The notes under the pieces are model-generated. The model was given only the letters and a program-made list of their open reading frames with translations, made no database searches and was not told where the DNA came from. From the NCBI RefSeq assembly GCF_015291745.1, contig NZ_CP030059.1, forward strand, positions 6,599,501-6,663,500: 64,000 bases of DNA. Direction: 5' to 3'. This document shows positions 36,521-50,060 of the stretch, one piece after another. Position numbers and translations under genes: made by a program. Positions within the stretch are counted from its first letter, which is position 1, and every line of letters begins with the position of its first letter. The DNA comes from Bradyrhizobium sp. CCBAU 53351 (GTDB taxonomy: Bacteria; Pseudomonadota; Alphaproteobacteria; Rhizobiales; Xanthobacteraceae).

Positions 36521-37381
36521 ATGAGCAAGCTGAAAATCGCGTTCCAGGGCGAGCCCGGGGCCAATTCCCACATTGCCATCGTCGAGGCCTATCCCGACGC
36601 CGAGCCGATGCCCTGCGCCACCTTCGAGGACGCGCTGTCGGCGATCTCGTCGGGCGAGGCCGATCTTGGCATGATCCCGATCGAGAACTCGGTCGCCGGC
36701 CGCGTCGCCGACATCCATCATCTCTTGCCGGCCTCCGGCCTCTTCATCATCGGCGAATGGTTTCTCCCCGTTCGGCATCAATTGATGGCGGTGAAGGGGA
36801 CCAAAATCGAAGATATCAAGAGCGTCGAGAGCCATGTCCATGCGCTCGGCCAGTGCCGCCGCATCATCCGCAAGCTCGGCATCAAGCCGATCGTGCACGC
36901 CGACACCGCCGGCAGCGCCCGCGACATCTCCGAGCGCAAGGACAAGACAGTCGCCGCGATCGCCTCGCGCCTCGCCGCGAAGATCTACGGCCTCGACATC
37001 CTCGCCGAGGACATCGAGGACGAGGCGCACAACACCACGCGCTTCGTGGTGCTGGCACGCGAGCCGAAATGGGCGGCGCAGGGCTCCGGCCCGCTGGTCA
37101 CGACGTTCGTCTTCCGGGTGCGCAATTTGCCGGCCGCGCTCTACAAGGCGCTCGGCGGCTTTGCCACCAACGGCGTCAACATGACCAAGCTCGAAAGCTA
37201 CATGGTCGACGGCAATTTCTTCGCCACGCAATTCTATGCCGACGTCGACGGACACCCCGAGGACAAGGGCCTGGCGTTCGCCATCGAGGAGCTGAAGTTC
37301 TTCTCGCGCGAATTCCGCATCGTCGGCGTGTATCCGGGGCACCCGTTCCGCGCGACGTTCAGCGAAGCGCAGCAGGATTAG
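36521..37381 (+). CDS. pheA: Prephenate dehydratase
   Basis: Converts prephenate to phenylpyruvate in phenylalanine synthesis; 286 residues without a chorismate mutase domain. Catalytic-domain motifs: IAFQGEPGANSHIA, LGMIPIENSVAGRV, SVESHVHALGQCRRII and the EDEAHNTTRFVVLAR Thr-Arg-Phe motif. A regulatory ACT domain follows with PAALYKALGGFATNGVNMTK and LESYMVDGNF. An IS110-family element begins 30 bases after its stop. Confidence 0.95.
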   Translation: MSKLKIAFQGEPGANSHIAIVEAYPDAEPMPCATFEDALSAISSGEADLGMIPIENSVAGRVADIHHLLPASGLFIIGEWFLPVRHQLMAVKGTKIEDIKSVESHVHALGQCRRIIRKLGIKPIVHADTAGSARDISERKDKTVAAIASRLAAKIYGLDILAEDIEDEAHNTTRFVVLAREPKWAAQGSGPLVTTFVFRVRNLPAALYKALGGFATNGVNMTKLESYMVDGNFFATQFYADVDGHPEDKGLAFAIEELKFFSREFRIVGVYPGHPFRATFSEAQQD

Positions 37382-37414
37382 TCGCGCGTCCCGGACGCGC
37401 GAAGCGCGAGCCGG
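37381..37414 (-). repeat. Left fragment of a palindromic repeat interrupted by IS110
   Basis: Contains CGTCCCGGACGCG and GCGAGCCGG, corresponding to the second arm of the composite repeat intact at 44981-45135. The rest of this copy lies beyond the element at 38522-38610. Confidence 0.65.
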
Positions 37415-37420
37415 CAACTG

Positions 37421-38521
<1,101 letters not shown>

Positions 38522-38610
38522 GGGACCCAGGAGCGGCAACACTCATAGGTACGAGAGGCCCCGGCTCAGCGGCGCATCACTGCGTGTTGCGCTGCGTCCG
38601 GGGCACGAGA
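38522..38610 (-). repeat. Right fragment of the palindromic repeat interrupted by IS110
   Basis: On the minus strand this reads as the first arm and spacer of the repeat intact at 44981-45135: CGTGCCCCGGACGCAGCGCA, GAGCCGGGGCC, then a spacer ending GGGTCCC at the element. The arm itself folds on the GTGCCCCGGAC / GAGCCGGGGC pairing. Confidence 0.7.
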
Positions 38611-38614
38611 ATTT

Positions 38615-39628
38615 CTAAGTGGCTGCTTTGAGCCCGAACGCCTCCGCCAGCAGCGAATACGATTTCTTCCGCGCCTCGTGATCGTACACGGCGGTGATCA
38701 CCATCAATTCGTCCGGCTTGCTCGCGTCGATCAGCGGCTGCAGCCTCCTCTGCACCGTGGCGGGGCTGCCGACGAACAGGCGGGAACGGTTGCGCAGAAT
38801 CGAGGTGCGCTCGGAGTCGGTATAGGGATAGGCCAGCGCCTCCTCGACGCTCGGCAGCGGAAGATACTGGCCGCGGTCACGGCGCAGACGGTTGAGATCG
38901 AACGAAATGGCGAGCTTTTCGGCCTCCTCATCCGTGTCCGCCGTGATGATTGCGACGGCGAGGATCGCGTGCGGGCTCGCGCTCCAGGCCGAGGGCTGAA
39001 AACGGTTGCGGTAATGCACCATCGCGTCGATCGCATCGTGGGACGCGAAATGATGGGCGAAGGCGAAGCCCATGCCGACCTGCGCCGCCAATTCCGACGA
39101 ATAGTCGCTGGAGCCGAGCAGCCAGATCGGCGGCAACGGCGTATCGTCGGGCATCGCCACGACGTTGTTGTAGGGATGACCTGAGGGGAATTCGCGCGTC
39201 TGCCACAGGATCAGTTCGTGCAGCCGCTCCAGGAAATCGTCGCCCTCGCGGCGGTCGAGCCGGCTGCGCAGCGCATAGGCCGTGGCACCGTCGGTGCCGG
39301 GCGCGCGGCCGAGCCCGAGGTCGATGCGGCCCGGAAACAGCGCTTCCAACATCTTGAAGCGCTCGGCCACCACAAGCGGCGCGTGATTGGGCAGCATCAC
39401 CCCGCCGGAGCCGACGCGGATATGCGTCGTCACCGCCGCGATCTGGCCGATCATGACGTCGGGGGCCGGGCTCGCGACCGAGGCGAGGTTGTGGTGCTCG
39501 GCGAGCCAGTAACGGACGTAGCCGAGGCCGTCGACATGGCGCGCCAGGTCGATGCTGTTGCGCAGCGCCGCGGCCGGCTTGGTGCCTGTGGTGACGACGG
39601 AGAGGTCGAGGACGGAGAGCGGGATCAT
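38615..39628 (-). CDS. LLM-class flavin-dependent oxidoreductase (luciferase-like)
   Basis: A 337-residue monooxygenase of the bacterial luciferase-like family, single-component type (MsnO8-like). Motifs: [15 protein letters not shown] at the start, [57 protein letters not shown] and [21 protein letters not shown] chose the ATG at 39628, where the conserved SVLDLS start begins. The substrate cannot be inferred. It stands alone next to the IS element. Confidence 0.92.
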   Translation of the reverse strand: MIPLSVLDLSVVTTGTKPAAALRNSIDLARHVDGLGYVRYWLAEHHNLASVASPAPDVMIGQIAAVTTHIRVGSGGVMLPNHAPLVVAERFKMLEALFPGRIDLGLGRAPGTDGATAYALRSRLDRREGDDFLERLHELILWQTREFPSGHPYNNVVAMPDDTPLPPIWLLGSSDYSSELAAQVGMGFAFAHHFASHDAIDAMVHYRNRFQPSAWSASPHAILAVAIITADTDEEAEKLAISFDLNRLRRDRGQYLPLPSVEEALAYPYTDSERTSILRNRSRLFVGSPATVQRRLQPLIDASKPDELMVITAVYDHEARKKSYSLLAEAFGLKAAT

Positions 39629-40010
39629 GGCGGCATAAGGTAACGGAGGGCCGCGCGGCGACAATGGGTCGGCTGCGCAGGTCTGACGTGTGCCGGCCCG
39701 CGAACCGGAGGGGCCGGCCGAAGCGGCCAGATGGGCCAATTAACGTCTATATAACACTCATACTATTCTGCCCACTGCTCAAACCTCCCAAATCCCGCAC
39801 CACCTCCAAAATAATATATTGATATTATTGCATTTTACTGGAAACGGCAACATCCCACCCAGATCCAAATATGACCAATAATTCCAGTACTTCTGGCGTA
39901 AGTGGGCCATTTCCCATCTTGGATGGGCTGTCGGTCAACCCGCCTTTAGCCTATCTTGTGCACAAGCGAGACCTGACCGCCGGCCGCTAAAATCTGGAGT
40001 GAGTGGTGCC
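39629..40010. other. AT-rich intergenic region upstream of metF
   Basis: No gene is supported. From about 39735 to 39905 the composition is far more AT-rich than the rest of the window, including the inverted repeat AATAATAT-ATTG-ATATTATT (39810-39829). A 6-bp hairpin CCCATC-TTG-GATGGG sits at 39913-39927. It may contain the metF promoter or a leader, or be a remnant of transferred DNA; no known methionine riboswitch pattern was recognised. Confidence 0.5.
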
Positions 40011-40931
40011 ATGACCGATCTGACGACATCTGCCCGGGCCGACGGGCAAGACGGGCACCTGAAGCGGCCTGCGATCTCCTTCGAGTTCTTTCCGCCCAAG
40101 ACGGAGGAGATGGAGCGCAATCTCTGGGAGACCATCAACCGGCTCGCCCCGCTCGACCCGAAATTCGTCTCGGTGACCTACGGCGCCGGCGGTTCGACCC
40201 GTGAGCGGACCCATTCGACCATCGCCCGCATCCTGAAGGAGACCGCACTGCTGCCGGCGGCGCATCTGACCTGCGTCGGCGCCTCGCGCGGCGAGATCGA
40301 CGAGATCGTCGACCGCTATCACGAGGTCGGCGTCCGGCACATCGTGGGCCTGCGCGGCGACCCCGCCGGCGGCATCGGCACGCCCTATGCGAGCCATCCC
40401 GACGGCTATCAGAGCTCGGCCGAACTCGTCGCGGGGATCAAGAAGCGGCATGCCGACATCGAGGTGTCGGTCTCGGCCTATCCCGAGAAGCACCCCGAAG
40501 CGCGCGACTTCGATGATGATATCGACACGCTCAAGGCCAAGGTGGATGCGGGCGCGACGCGCGCGATCACCCAGGTGTTCTTCGATAACGACCTCTACTT
40601 CCGCTATCTCGATCGCGTCCGCGCCCGCGGCATCAACATCCCGATCGTGCCGGGCATCATGCCCATGCACAATTTCAAGCAGGCGCGCAATTTCGTCACC
40701 CGCGCCGGCACCACCGTGCCGGACTGGTTCGCCGCGAAATTCGAAGGCCTCGACGAGGATGCCGAGACGCGGAAACTGGTGGCCGCGACCGTCGCAGCCG
40801 GCCAGGTGCAGAAATTGGCAAAACACGGCGTCGACACCTTCCATTTCTACACCATGAACCGTGCCGATCTCGTGTTCGCGATCAGCCATTTGCTCGGCAT
40901 TCGCGCCAAGAGCGCCCAGAAGGCTGCGTGA
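40011..40931 (+). CDS. metF: Methylenetetrahydrofolate reductase
   Basis: FAD enzyme reducing 5,10-methylene-THF to 5-methyl-THF, the methyl donor for MetH encoded next. The 306-residue protein has RPAISFEFFPPKTEEME, FVSVTYGAGGSTRERTHSTI, HLTCVGASRGEIDEIVDRY, IVGLRGDPAGG and TRAITQVFFDNDLYFRYLDR, ending with VDTFHFYTMNRADL. The ATG at 40011 has GGAG 11 bases upstream; a GTG at 39999 coincides with that site and was rejected. metH starts 6 bases after its stop. Confidence 0.96.
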   Translation: MTDLTTSARADGQDGHLKRPAISFEFFPPKTEEMERNLWETINRLAPLDPKFVSVTYGAGGSTRERTHSTIARILKETALLPAAHLTCVGASRGEIDEIVDRYHEVGVRHIVGLRGDPAGGIGTPYASHPDGYQSSAELVAGIKKRHADIEVSVSAYPEKHPEARDFDDDIDTLKAKVDAGATRAITQVFFDNDLYFRYLDRVRARGINIPIVPGIMPMHNFKQARNFVTRAGTTVPDWFAAKFEGLDEDAETRKLVAATVAAGQVQKLAKHGVDTFHFYTMNRADLVFAISHLLGIRAKSAQKAA

Positions 40932-40937
40932 CAGACA

Positions 40938-44786
<3,849 letters not shown>

Positions 44787-44816
44787 GCCCGCCTGCCAAA
44801 CAGAAAATGCGAAAAC

Positions 44817-44842
44817 AACCCCATGCACAGTAGAATGGGGTT
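44817..44842. repeat. Hairpin motif after metH
   Basis: AACCCCAT and ATGGGGTT form perfect 8-base arms around a 10-base loop 31 bases after metH. No T run follows, so it is either a processed 3' end or a dispersed hairpin repeat, not a classical terminator. Confidence 0.5.
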
Positions 44843-44980
44843 GAAAAGGTTGAGTGATTTCGGGCGCGTCGGAGCCGCGTTTGCGGCGTCGGGCAAAACA
44901 GGGGTAGGATTGCATCATCGGCTGCTGTGGTGATCTTCGCACTCCGGCGGATAGGCGCGCCCTTCACCTTGCGCTCGGTT

Positions 44981-45135
44981 TCGTGCCCCGGACGCAGCGC
45001 AACGCAAAGCGGTGCGCTGCAGAGCCGGGGCCCGCATCTCCAAGCAATCCGAGTCCCCTTGGTCCCGGCTCTGCGGCGCAGCGTTACCGGACGATGCTAC
45101 GCATCGCCTAGGCTGCGCCGCGCCCGGGACACGAG
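44981..45135. repeat. Composite palindromic intergenic repeat, intact copy
   Basis: Two hairpin arms: the first from CGTGCCCCGGACGCAGCGC to GAGCCGGGGCC (about 44981-45034), the second from GGTCCCGGCTCTGCGGCGCA to CGCGCCCGGGACACGAG (about 45061-45135), separated by a spacer. The same architecture is split by the IS110 element near 37.4-38.6 kb. It is the dispersed intergenic repeat type seen in Bradyrhizobium genomes. Confidence 0.75.
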
Positions 45136-45141
45136 AGTGCC

Positions 45142-45771
45142 TCACCCCTTCGGCGGGGCCAGCGGCTGCACGATCTCCTTGAAGGGCGGCAAGGCCTCGC
45201 AGCGCGCGGCATGCGCGCTCACGGCTGGATAACGCGAGGCATCGAACAGCTGCGGATGCGCCTCGCGGGTGAAGCGGACGACGCAGGCCACCGCGACGTC
45301 GGCGTGGCCAATGCGCTCACCCAGCCAGTATGGCGTCGTCACCTTGGCGCGCTCGGCCTCGAGCACCTTGAGGACGTCGCCGATCTGCGCCTGGCAGCGC
45401 TCGACCCATAGCGTGAGCTGTTCCTTCCGCAGCACGCGTTCATAAAGCAGGCTCACCGCCTTGTCGCCGAGGCCGGAGGCGAGCGCGCAGATGCGCAAAT
45501 GCTTGCGCCGCTCGGTGCCGCCACGCGGCAGCATCGCCTTCTCGGCGCCGACGAGGTCGTCGAGATAATCCAGGATGATCGTGCTTTCGATCAGCGCCTC
45601 GCCATCGTCGAGCACCAGGGTCGGCACCCGGCGCAGCGGATTGTATGGCGCGATCTTGTCGGCGTCGCCGAAGGTCGACCACGGCTTGTGCTCGAAGGCG
45701 AGGCCGTAGAGCCGCAGCGCAATCGCGACCCGGCGGACGAAGGGGGAATCATATTGGCCGATCAGGAACAT
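45142..45771 (-). CDS. Glutathione S-transferase family protein
   Basis: A 209-residue GST. The N-terminal thioredoxin-fold domain has MFLIGQYDSPFVRRVAIALR (Ser before Pro at the glutathione site), YNPLRRVPTLVLDDGEALIE (cis-Pro) and STIILDYLDDL; the C-terminal helical domain has ERVLRKEQLTLWVERC and LGERIGHADVAVACVVRF with the N-capping-type Asp. The start at 45771 matches the family N-terminus. The substrate is not inferable. Confidence 0.92.
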   Translation of the reverse strand: MFLIGQYDSPFVRRVAIALRLYGLAFEHKPWSTFGDADKIAPYNPLRRVPTLVLDDGEALIESTIILDYLDDLVGAEKAMLPRGGTERRKHLRICALASGLGDKAVSLLYERVLRKEQLTLWVERCQAQIGDVLKVLEAERAKVTTPYWLGERIGHADVAVACVVRFTREAHPQLFDASRYPAVSAHAARCEALPPFKEIVQPLAPPKG

Positions 45772-45910
45772 GGTTCTCGCTCTTCCCGGTTGGACGAGGC
45801 AGGGCCGATCAGTCTCCACGACCAGCGCGGTGCGGCGCAACAAATATCTTGGAAATGGTGCATTGCGCCGGCTGCAACGACGCCGGCGACGGCGTCACGC
45901 ACCACGCCGG

Positions 45911-46213
45911 TCAAAGCCCGTCCTGAATCGATCGCTTGATCGCGGCGATGGCCGTCTCGTTGCGCTTGTACATCGTCCACTGCTTGATCCGCTTGGCGCG
46001 CACCAGCTTGGCCGATGTCAGCACCCGCATGTGCTCGCTCACTGTCGGCGCGCTGACGCCAAGCTTTTCGGCGATCAGCAATCCGCAGACGCCGTCCTCG
46101 ACCAGGTCGCCATCGGCCTGCTCGCGAAAATGCTTCCGGGGATCCCGCAGCCATTCCAGGATCTGCAGGCGGCGTTCGTTGGCGAGCGCGCGCAAGGCGA
46201 CGGTAAATCTCAT
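45911..46213 (-). CDS. ArsR-family transcriptional regulator
   Basis: A 100-residue winged-helix repressor: ALRALANERRLQILEWLRD (helices 1-2) and IAEKLGVSAPTVSEHMRVLT (recognition helix), then the wing LVRAKRIKQWTMYKRNE. No ArsR metal-binding CxCxxC is present; a single Cys occurs at VCGLL, so it is probably not a classical metal sensor. It is divergent from the dehydratase gene at 46276 across 62 bases, a likely target. Confidence 0.9.
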   Translation of the reverse strand: MRFTVALRALANERRLQILEWLRDPRKHFREQADGDLVEDGVCGLLIAEKLGVSAPTVSEHMRVLTSAKLVRAKRIKQWTMYKRNETAIAAIKRSIQDGL

Positions 46214-46250
46214 TTAGTTATTTTGCTAATTACCTAATTGATGTCAACTC
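46214..46250. promoter_or_regulatory. AT-rich operator/promoter candidate between the ArsR gene and the dehydratase gene
   Basis: A short AT-rich block (TTAGTTATTTTGCTAATTA, then CCTAATTGATG) in otherwise GC-rich sequence, with repeated TAATT elements that could form a dimer site for the divergent ArsR-family protein and -10-like sequence for both genes. Confidence 0.45.
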
Positions 46251-46275
46251 TGCCTTGCGCTAGTCTGGAGGCATC

Positions 46276-47229
46276 ATGGCAGTGACGATGGACCTCGACA
46301 TCACGCGGGAGCGGATTGCGGCGACCGAGGCCGTCATCCGTCCGCATATCAGGCGTACGCCGCTCGTTCAGGCCGATCTCGCCGATTTCGGCCTGCCCGG
46401 GGCGCCTCTCACGCTCAAGCTCGAGATGCTGCAGCATTCCGGATCGTTCAAGGCGCGCGGCGCCTTCGCCAATCTGTTGCTGCGGCCGGTGCCGCGGGCC
46501 GGTGTCGTCGCCGCGTCCGGCGGCAATCACGGCGCGGCCGTGGCCTATGCGGCGCAGCGGCTCGGCCTTCCTGCCACGATCTTCGTGCCTGACATCACCT
46601 CGCCGGCCAAGGCCGAGCGCATTCGAAATTATGGCGCCAAGCTCGTGATCGCGGGCAACCGCTACGCCGATGCGCTCGCCGCGAGTGAAGCCCATGTCGC
46701 GCAGACCGGCGCGCTGGCCGTCCATGCCTATGACCAGGCCGAAACCCTGCTCGGCCAGGGCAGCGTCGGATTGGAATTGGAGCAGGATGCGCCCGGCATC
46801 GACACGCTGCTGGTGGCGGTCGGTGGCGGCGGACTGATCGGGGGCATTGCGGCGTGGTACGCCGGCAGGACGCGCATCGTCGCGGTCGAGCCGGAGCAAT
46901 CGCCAACCCTGCATACGGCCTTCGAAGCGGGCGCCCCGGTCGATGCGCCGGCCGGCGGTCTTGCCGCCGACAGCCTGGCGCCGCGGCGCGTCGGCGAACT
47001 GATGTTTCCGATCGCGCGGGCCCATGTGGAGCGCGTCGTCCTGGTCAGCGACGATGCGATCCGGCAGGCCCAGGCCGCGCTATGGTCGCACCTGCGCCTC
47101 GTCGCCGAGCCCGGCGGCGCAGCCGCCTTTGCGGCGGTGCTCTCCGGCCGCTATCGTCCCTCGCCCACCGAGCGGGTTGCGGTTCTGGTCTGCGGCGCCA
47201 ATACAACGGCGGTAAATTTCGATAGCTAG
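46276..47229 (+). CDS. PLP-dependent threonine/serine dehydratase family protein
   Basis: A 317-residue fold-type II PLP enzyme. The Schiff-base Lys is in HSGSFKARGAFANLL (near 58), ASGGNHGAAVAYAA binds the substrate carboxylate, and VAVGGGGLIGGIAAWYAG is the phosphate-binding Gly loop. Without an ACT domain it resembles catabolic threonine dehydratase or serine racemase-like proteins. It is divergent from an ArsR-type regulator. Confidence 0.92.
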   Translation: MAVTMDLDITRERIAATEAVIRPHIRRTPLVQADLADFGLPGAPLTLKLEMLQHSGSFKARGAFANLLLRPVPRAGVVAASGGNHGAAVAYAAQRLGLPATIFVPDITSPAKAERIRNYGAKLVIAGNRYADALAASEAHVAQTGALAVHAYDQAETLLGQGSVGLELEQDAPGIDTLLVAVGGGGLIGGIAAWYAGRTRIVAVEPEQSPTLHTAFEAGAPVDAPAGGLAADSLAPRRVGELMFPIARAHVERVVLVSDDAIRQAQAALWSHLRLVAEPGGAAAFAAVLSGRYRPSPTERVAVLVCGANTTAVNFDS

Positions 47230-47340
47230 CCAAGGGTGGCAGGATCGGGGGTGGCGCCCATTGATCCTGATAACCGCTCCATTCGGCATACGACGCTATC
47301 GCGAATTGCTCCGACAATTGGAAACGCGACCGCGACGCCT

Positions 47341-47433
47341 CACTGCGTCATTGCAAGCATAGCAGAGCATCCAGACTACCTCCGCGAAGGGATTCTGGAT
47401 TGCTTCGTCGCAAGCGCTCCTCGCAATGACAGT
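47341..47433. repeat. Dispersed palindromic repeat
   Basis: Outer arms GTCATTGC and GCAATGAC, with inner ATCCAGA / TCTGGAT pairing; the order CGTCATTGC...GGATTCTGGATTGCTTCG...CGCAATGAC is a common intergenic element in Bradyrhizobium-type genomes. Nothing else is seen in 47230-47448. Confidence 0.7.
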
Positions 47434-47448
47434 CGGGACGCAGCCGCA

Positions 47449-48042
47449 CTACTCAATGATCGGCACATGCCTCGCCGCATCGCGCCGTGCCGTCCCGTCG
47501 AGGCGCGGATCGTCGGCGATTTCTATCTGGCGGCGGAAGGGGCGGAACCCGGAGCGCTGGTAGAAGGCAACGGCGGAGGGATGATCGAGCGTGCAGGTGT
47601 GGACCCAGACGCGGCGGACGTCGCGCGACCAGGCGCGCTCCAGCGCGCGGTTCATCAGGAAGCGGGCGGCGCCGGTGCCGATCAGGCCAGAGGTGACGCC
47701 GAAATAGGCCAGCTCGCACTGGCCGGGCTCGCGGAAGTCCAGCTCGAGCAGGCCTTCGTCGCTGCCGTCTGCGGTCAGAGCGTAGATCTCGACATCAGGC
47801 GCGTGGATGATCGCGGCGAGGTCCGTGTCGGTCATACGGGCGCGCGAGAACCACAGCCAGTCCTCGCCGACGCGGCGGAAGAGATCGCGGTACCAATCAA
47901 GTGCAGGGGTATCGACCTTGCGCAGCGACCACGCGCCGGGCGGATCGTCGCGGCGCGCGGGAGGCACCGTCATCTCCAGATGGGTGACGACAGCGGCGAT
48001 CTTGCCTGCGAGGATATCGGAGTAGCCGTCGGGGAGGATCAT
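47449..48042 (-). CDS. GNAT-family N-acetyltransferase
   Basis: A 197-residue acetyltransferase. The acetyl-CoA binding region is recognisable as ELAYFGVTSGLIGTGAARFL followed by MNRALERAW, and the C-terminal VWVHTCTLDHPSAVAFYQR-type motif with SGFRPFRR. The ATG at 48042 (MILPDGYSDIL) is preferred over an upstream frame that runs into a dispersed repeat. The substrate is unknown; glpK lies upstream on the same strand. Confidence 0.88.
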   Translation of the reverse strand: MILPDGYSDILAGKIAAVVTHLEMTVPPARRDDPPGAWSLRKVDTPALDWYRDLFRRVGEDWLWFSRARMTDTDLAAIIHAPDVEIYALTADGSDEGLLELDFREPGQCELAYFGVTSGLIGTGAARFLMNRALERAWSRDVRRVWVHTCTLDHPSAVAFYQRSGFRPFRRQIEIADDPRLDGTARRDAARHVPIIE

Positions 48043-48095
48043 GGTTGGTCGCCCTGCTTCATCAAGGGAGGCTCGAAAGCCGGCGCGCACTCCTA

Positions 48096-48261
48096 TGTCG
48101 TCCCGGACAAGCGCGCGCAGATCCGGGACCTCCACGCGAGCGTTTGCGCTCGTCGCGATAACCACAGGGCGCAGTTTTGCGAAGACTCATCGCTCGTTAC
48201 CGCTATCGTACACAACTCGATAAATCACGCGGTATGGGTCCCTGCGTTCGCAGGGACGACG
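48096..48261. repeat. Dispersed palindromic repeat between the GNAT gene and glpK
   Basis: Begins TCGTCCCGGACAAGCGC, contains GATCCGGGACC, ATAACCACAGGGCGCAGTTT and GCGAAGACTC, and ends ATGGGTCCCTGCGTTCGCAG GGACGACG. The terminal part forms a hairpin (CCCTGCG / CGCAGGG). Typical intergenic repeat of this group; no gene here. Confidence 0.7.
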
Positions 48262-48278
48262 ATGTGGACAGAGGCGTG

Positions 48279-49784
48279 TCAGGCCTCCCCCTCATCGCTC
48301 GCCAGCACGCCCTTCACCGCCCTCGCCCAGCCCGCGAGCTTCCGCTCGCGCGTCGCCTGGCTCATGTTCGGCTTGAAGCGGTGCTCCAATCGCCAATTGT
48401 CGGCGAACTTCGTCGGCTCGGGATAGACGCCGGCGTTGAGGCCGGCGAGATAGGCGGCGCCGAGCGCCGTGGTCTCCTGGATCACGGGGCGGTCGACGGG
48501 AGCATCGAGCAGATCCGCCAGGCGCTGCATGGTCCAGTCCGACGCGGTCATGCCGCCGTCGACACGAAGCACGACGCTGGCGGTTTCCGAGCTCGGCCAG
48601 TCCGCGCGCATCGCAGCCCAGAGGTCGAAGGTCTGGTAGCAGACGCTTTCCAGCGCGGCGTGGGCGAGCTCGGCGGGGCCGGTGTTGCGGGTGAGGCCGA
48701 ACAGCGCGCCGCGCACGCGCGGATTCCAGTAGGGCGCGCCCATGCCGACGAAGGCCGGAACGAGATAGACGCTCTGCATGGAGTCGGACTGGTCGGCAAG
48801 CGGTCCGGTCTCGGCGGCGTGCTTGATGATGCCGAGGCCGTCGCGCAACCATTGCACCGCTGAGCCCGCCACGAAGATCGAGCCTTCCAGCGCGTAGGTG
48901 CGTTTGCCGTCGAGCTGATAGGCAACCGTGGTGAGCAGCTTGTTCTTGGAGACAACCGGCGTGGTGCCGGTGTTGAGCAGGGCAAAACAGCCGGTGCCGT
49001 AGGTGGATTTCATCATGCCCGGGCGGAAGCAGGCCTGGCCGATGGTCGCGGCCTGCTGGTCGCCGGCGATGCCGGAGATGGCGATGGCGCCGCCGAACAG
49101 ATCGGGCGTGCTCTCGCCGAAGCGCGCGGAGGAATCCTTCACCTCGGGCAGCATCGAGCGCGGCACGCCGATGATCTCCAGGAGTTCGTCGTCCCACTGG
49201 CCGGTGTGGATGTTGAACAGCAGCGTGCGCGAGGCGTTGGTGGCGTCGGTGGCGTGCACCTTGCCGCCGGTGAGGCGCCAGAGCAGGTAGCAATCGACGG
49301 TACCGAACATCAGCTCGCCGCGGGCGGCGCGCGCGCGGGCGCCGGGAACGTGGTCGAGGATCCAGGCGACCTTGGTGCCGGAGAAATAGGGATCGATGAT
49401 CAGGCCGGTCTTCTGCGAGATCACGGGCTCGCGGCCTTCCGCCTTGAGTTTCGCACAGATGTCGGCTGTGCGGCGGTCCTGCCAGACAATGGCGCGGTGC
49501 ACGGCTTGGCCCGTGGCGCGGTCCCACACCACGGTGGTCTCGCGCTGGTTGGTGATGCCGATCGCGGCGATGTCCTTTGCGCTGATGCCGGCCTGCTCGA
49601 TCGCCTCGCGGCAGACCATCACCGTCGAGGTCCAGATGTCCTCCGGCTCGTGCTCCACCCAGCCCGAAGCCGGAAAATGCTGCGGAAACTCCTGCTGCGC
49701 TTTGGCAGCAATCGAGATATCGCCGCGGAACACGATCGCGCGCGAGGAGGTGGTGCCCTGGTCGATGGCAAGGACGAAAGACAT
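48279..49784 (-). CDS. glpK: Glycerol kinase
   Basis: FGGY-family kinase making sn-glycerol 3-phosphate, 501 residues, the usual length. Motifs: [19 protein letters not shown] (phosphate 1), [63 protein letters not shown] and [20 protein letters not shown], ending in [18 protein letters not shown]. No glpF or glpD is adjacent, so it is an orphan copy here. Confidence 0.96.
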   Translation of the reverse strand: MSFVLAIDQGTTSSRAIVFRGDISIAAKAQQEFPQHFPASGWVEHEPEDIWTSTVMVCREAIEQAGISAKDIAAIGITNQRETTVVWDRATGQAVHRAIVWQDRRTADICAKLKAEGREPVISQKTGLIIDPYFSGTKVAWILDHVPGARARAARGELMFGTVDCYLLWRLTGGKVHATDATNASRTLLFNIHTGQWDDELLEIIGVPRSMLPEVKDSSARFGESTPDLFGGAIAISGIAGDQQAATIGQACFRPGMMKSTYGTGCFALLNTGTTPVVSKNKLLTTVAYQLDGKRTYALEGSIFVAGSAVQWLRDGLGIIKHAAETGPLADQSDSMQSVYLVPAFVGMGAPYWNPRVRGALFGLTRNTGPAELAHAALESVCYQTFDLWAAMRADWPSSETASVVLRVDGGMTASDWTMQRLADLLDAPVDRPVIQETTALGAAYLAGLNAGVYPEPTKFADNWRLEHRFKPNMSQATRERKLAGWARAVKGVLASDEGEA

Positions 49785-49898
49785 GGCGGCTTACCTTGGC
49801 GTTGAGCTCAGCGTTCCCCTGGAGGGGTCATCAAGTCGCGCCAAAGGGAGCGGATTAGGGCGGCAAGGTCAAGGTTGGATGCAGGCGAGCGGCTACTT

Positions 49899-50051
49899 CC
49901 CTTCTCCCCTTGTGGGAGAAGGTGGCGCGAAGCGCCGGATGAGGGGTTCTATCGGCGAAGAATAATGCGAGAGGGGGCCACACGCGGAGAGAGACCCCTC
50001 ACCCGTCTCGCCGCTGCGCGGCGATCCACCCTCTCCCACAAGGGGAGAGGG
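49899..50051. repeat. Long inverted repeat between glpK and the SDR gene
   Basis: Arms CCCTTCTCCCCTTGTGGGAG (49899 onward) and CTCCCACAAGGGGAGAGGG (ending 50051) are near-perfect reverse complements; inner parts GGATGAGGGG and CCCCTCACCC also pair. Outer 150 bases can fold as one long hairpin. A widespread intergenic element in rhizobial genomes; it lies between two same-strand genes. Confidence 0.75.
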
Positions 50052-50060
50052 AAAGCAGGC

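Noticed and set aside
39908..40010. SAM-type riboswitch before metF
   Set aside because: Only a 6-bp hairpin is seen; conserved SAM-II or SAH motifs were not found by eye.
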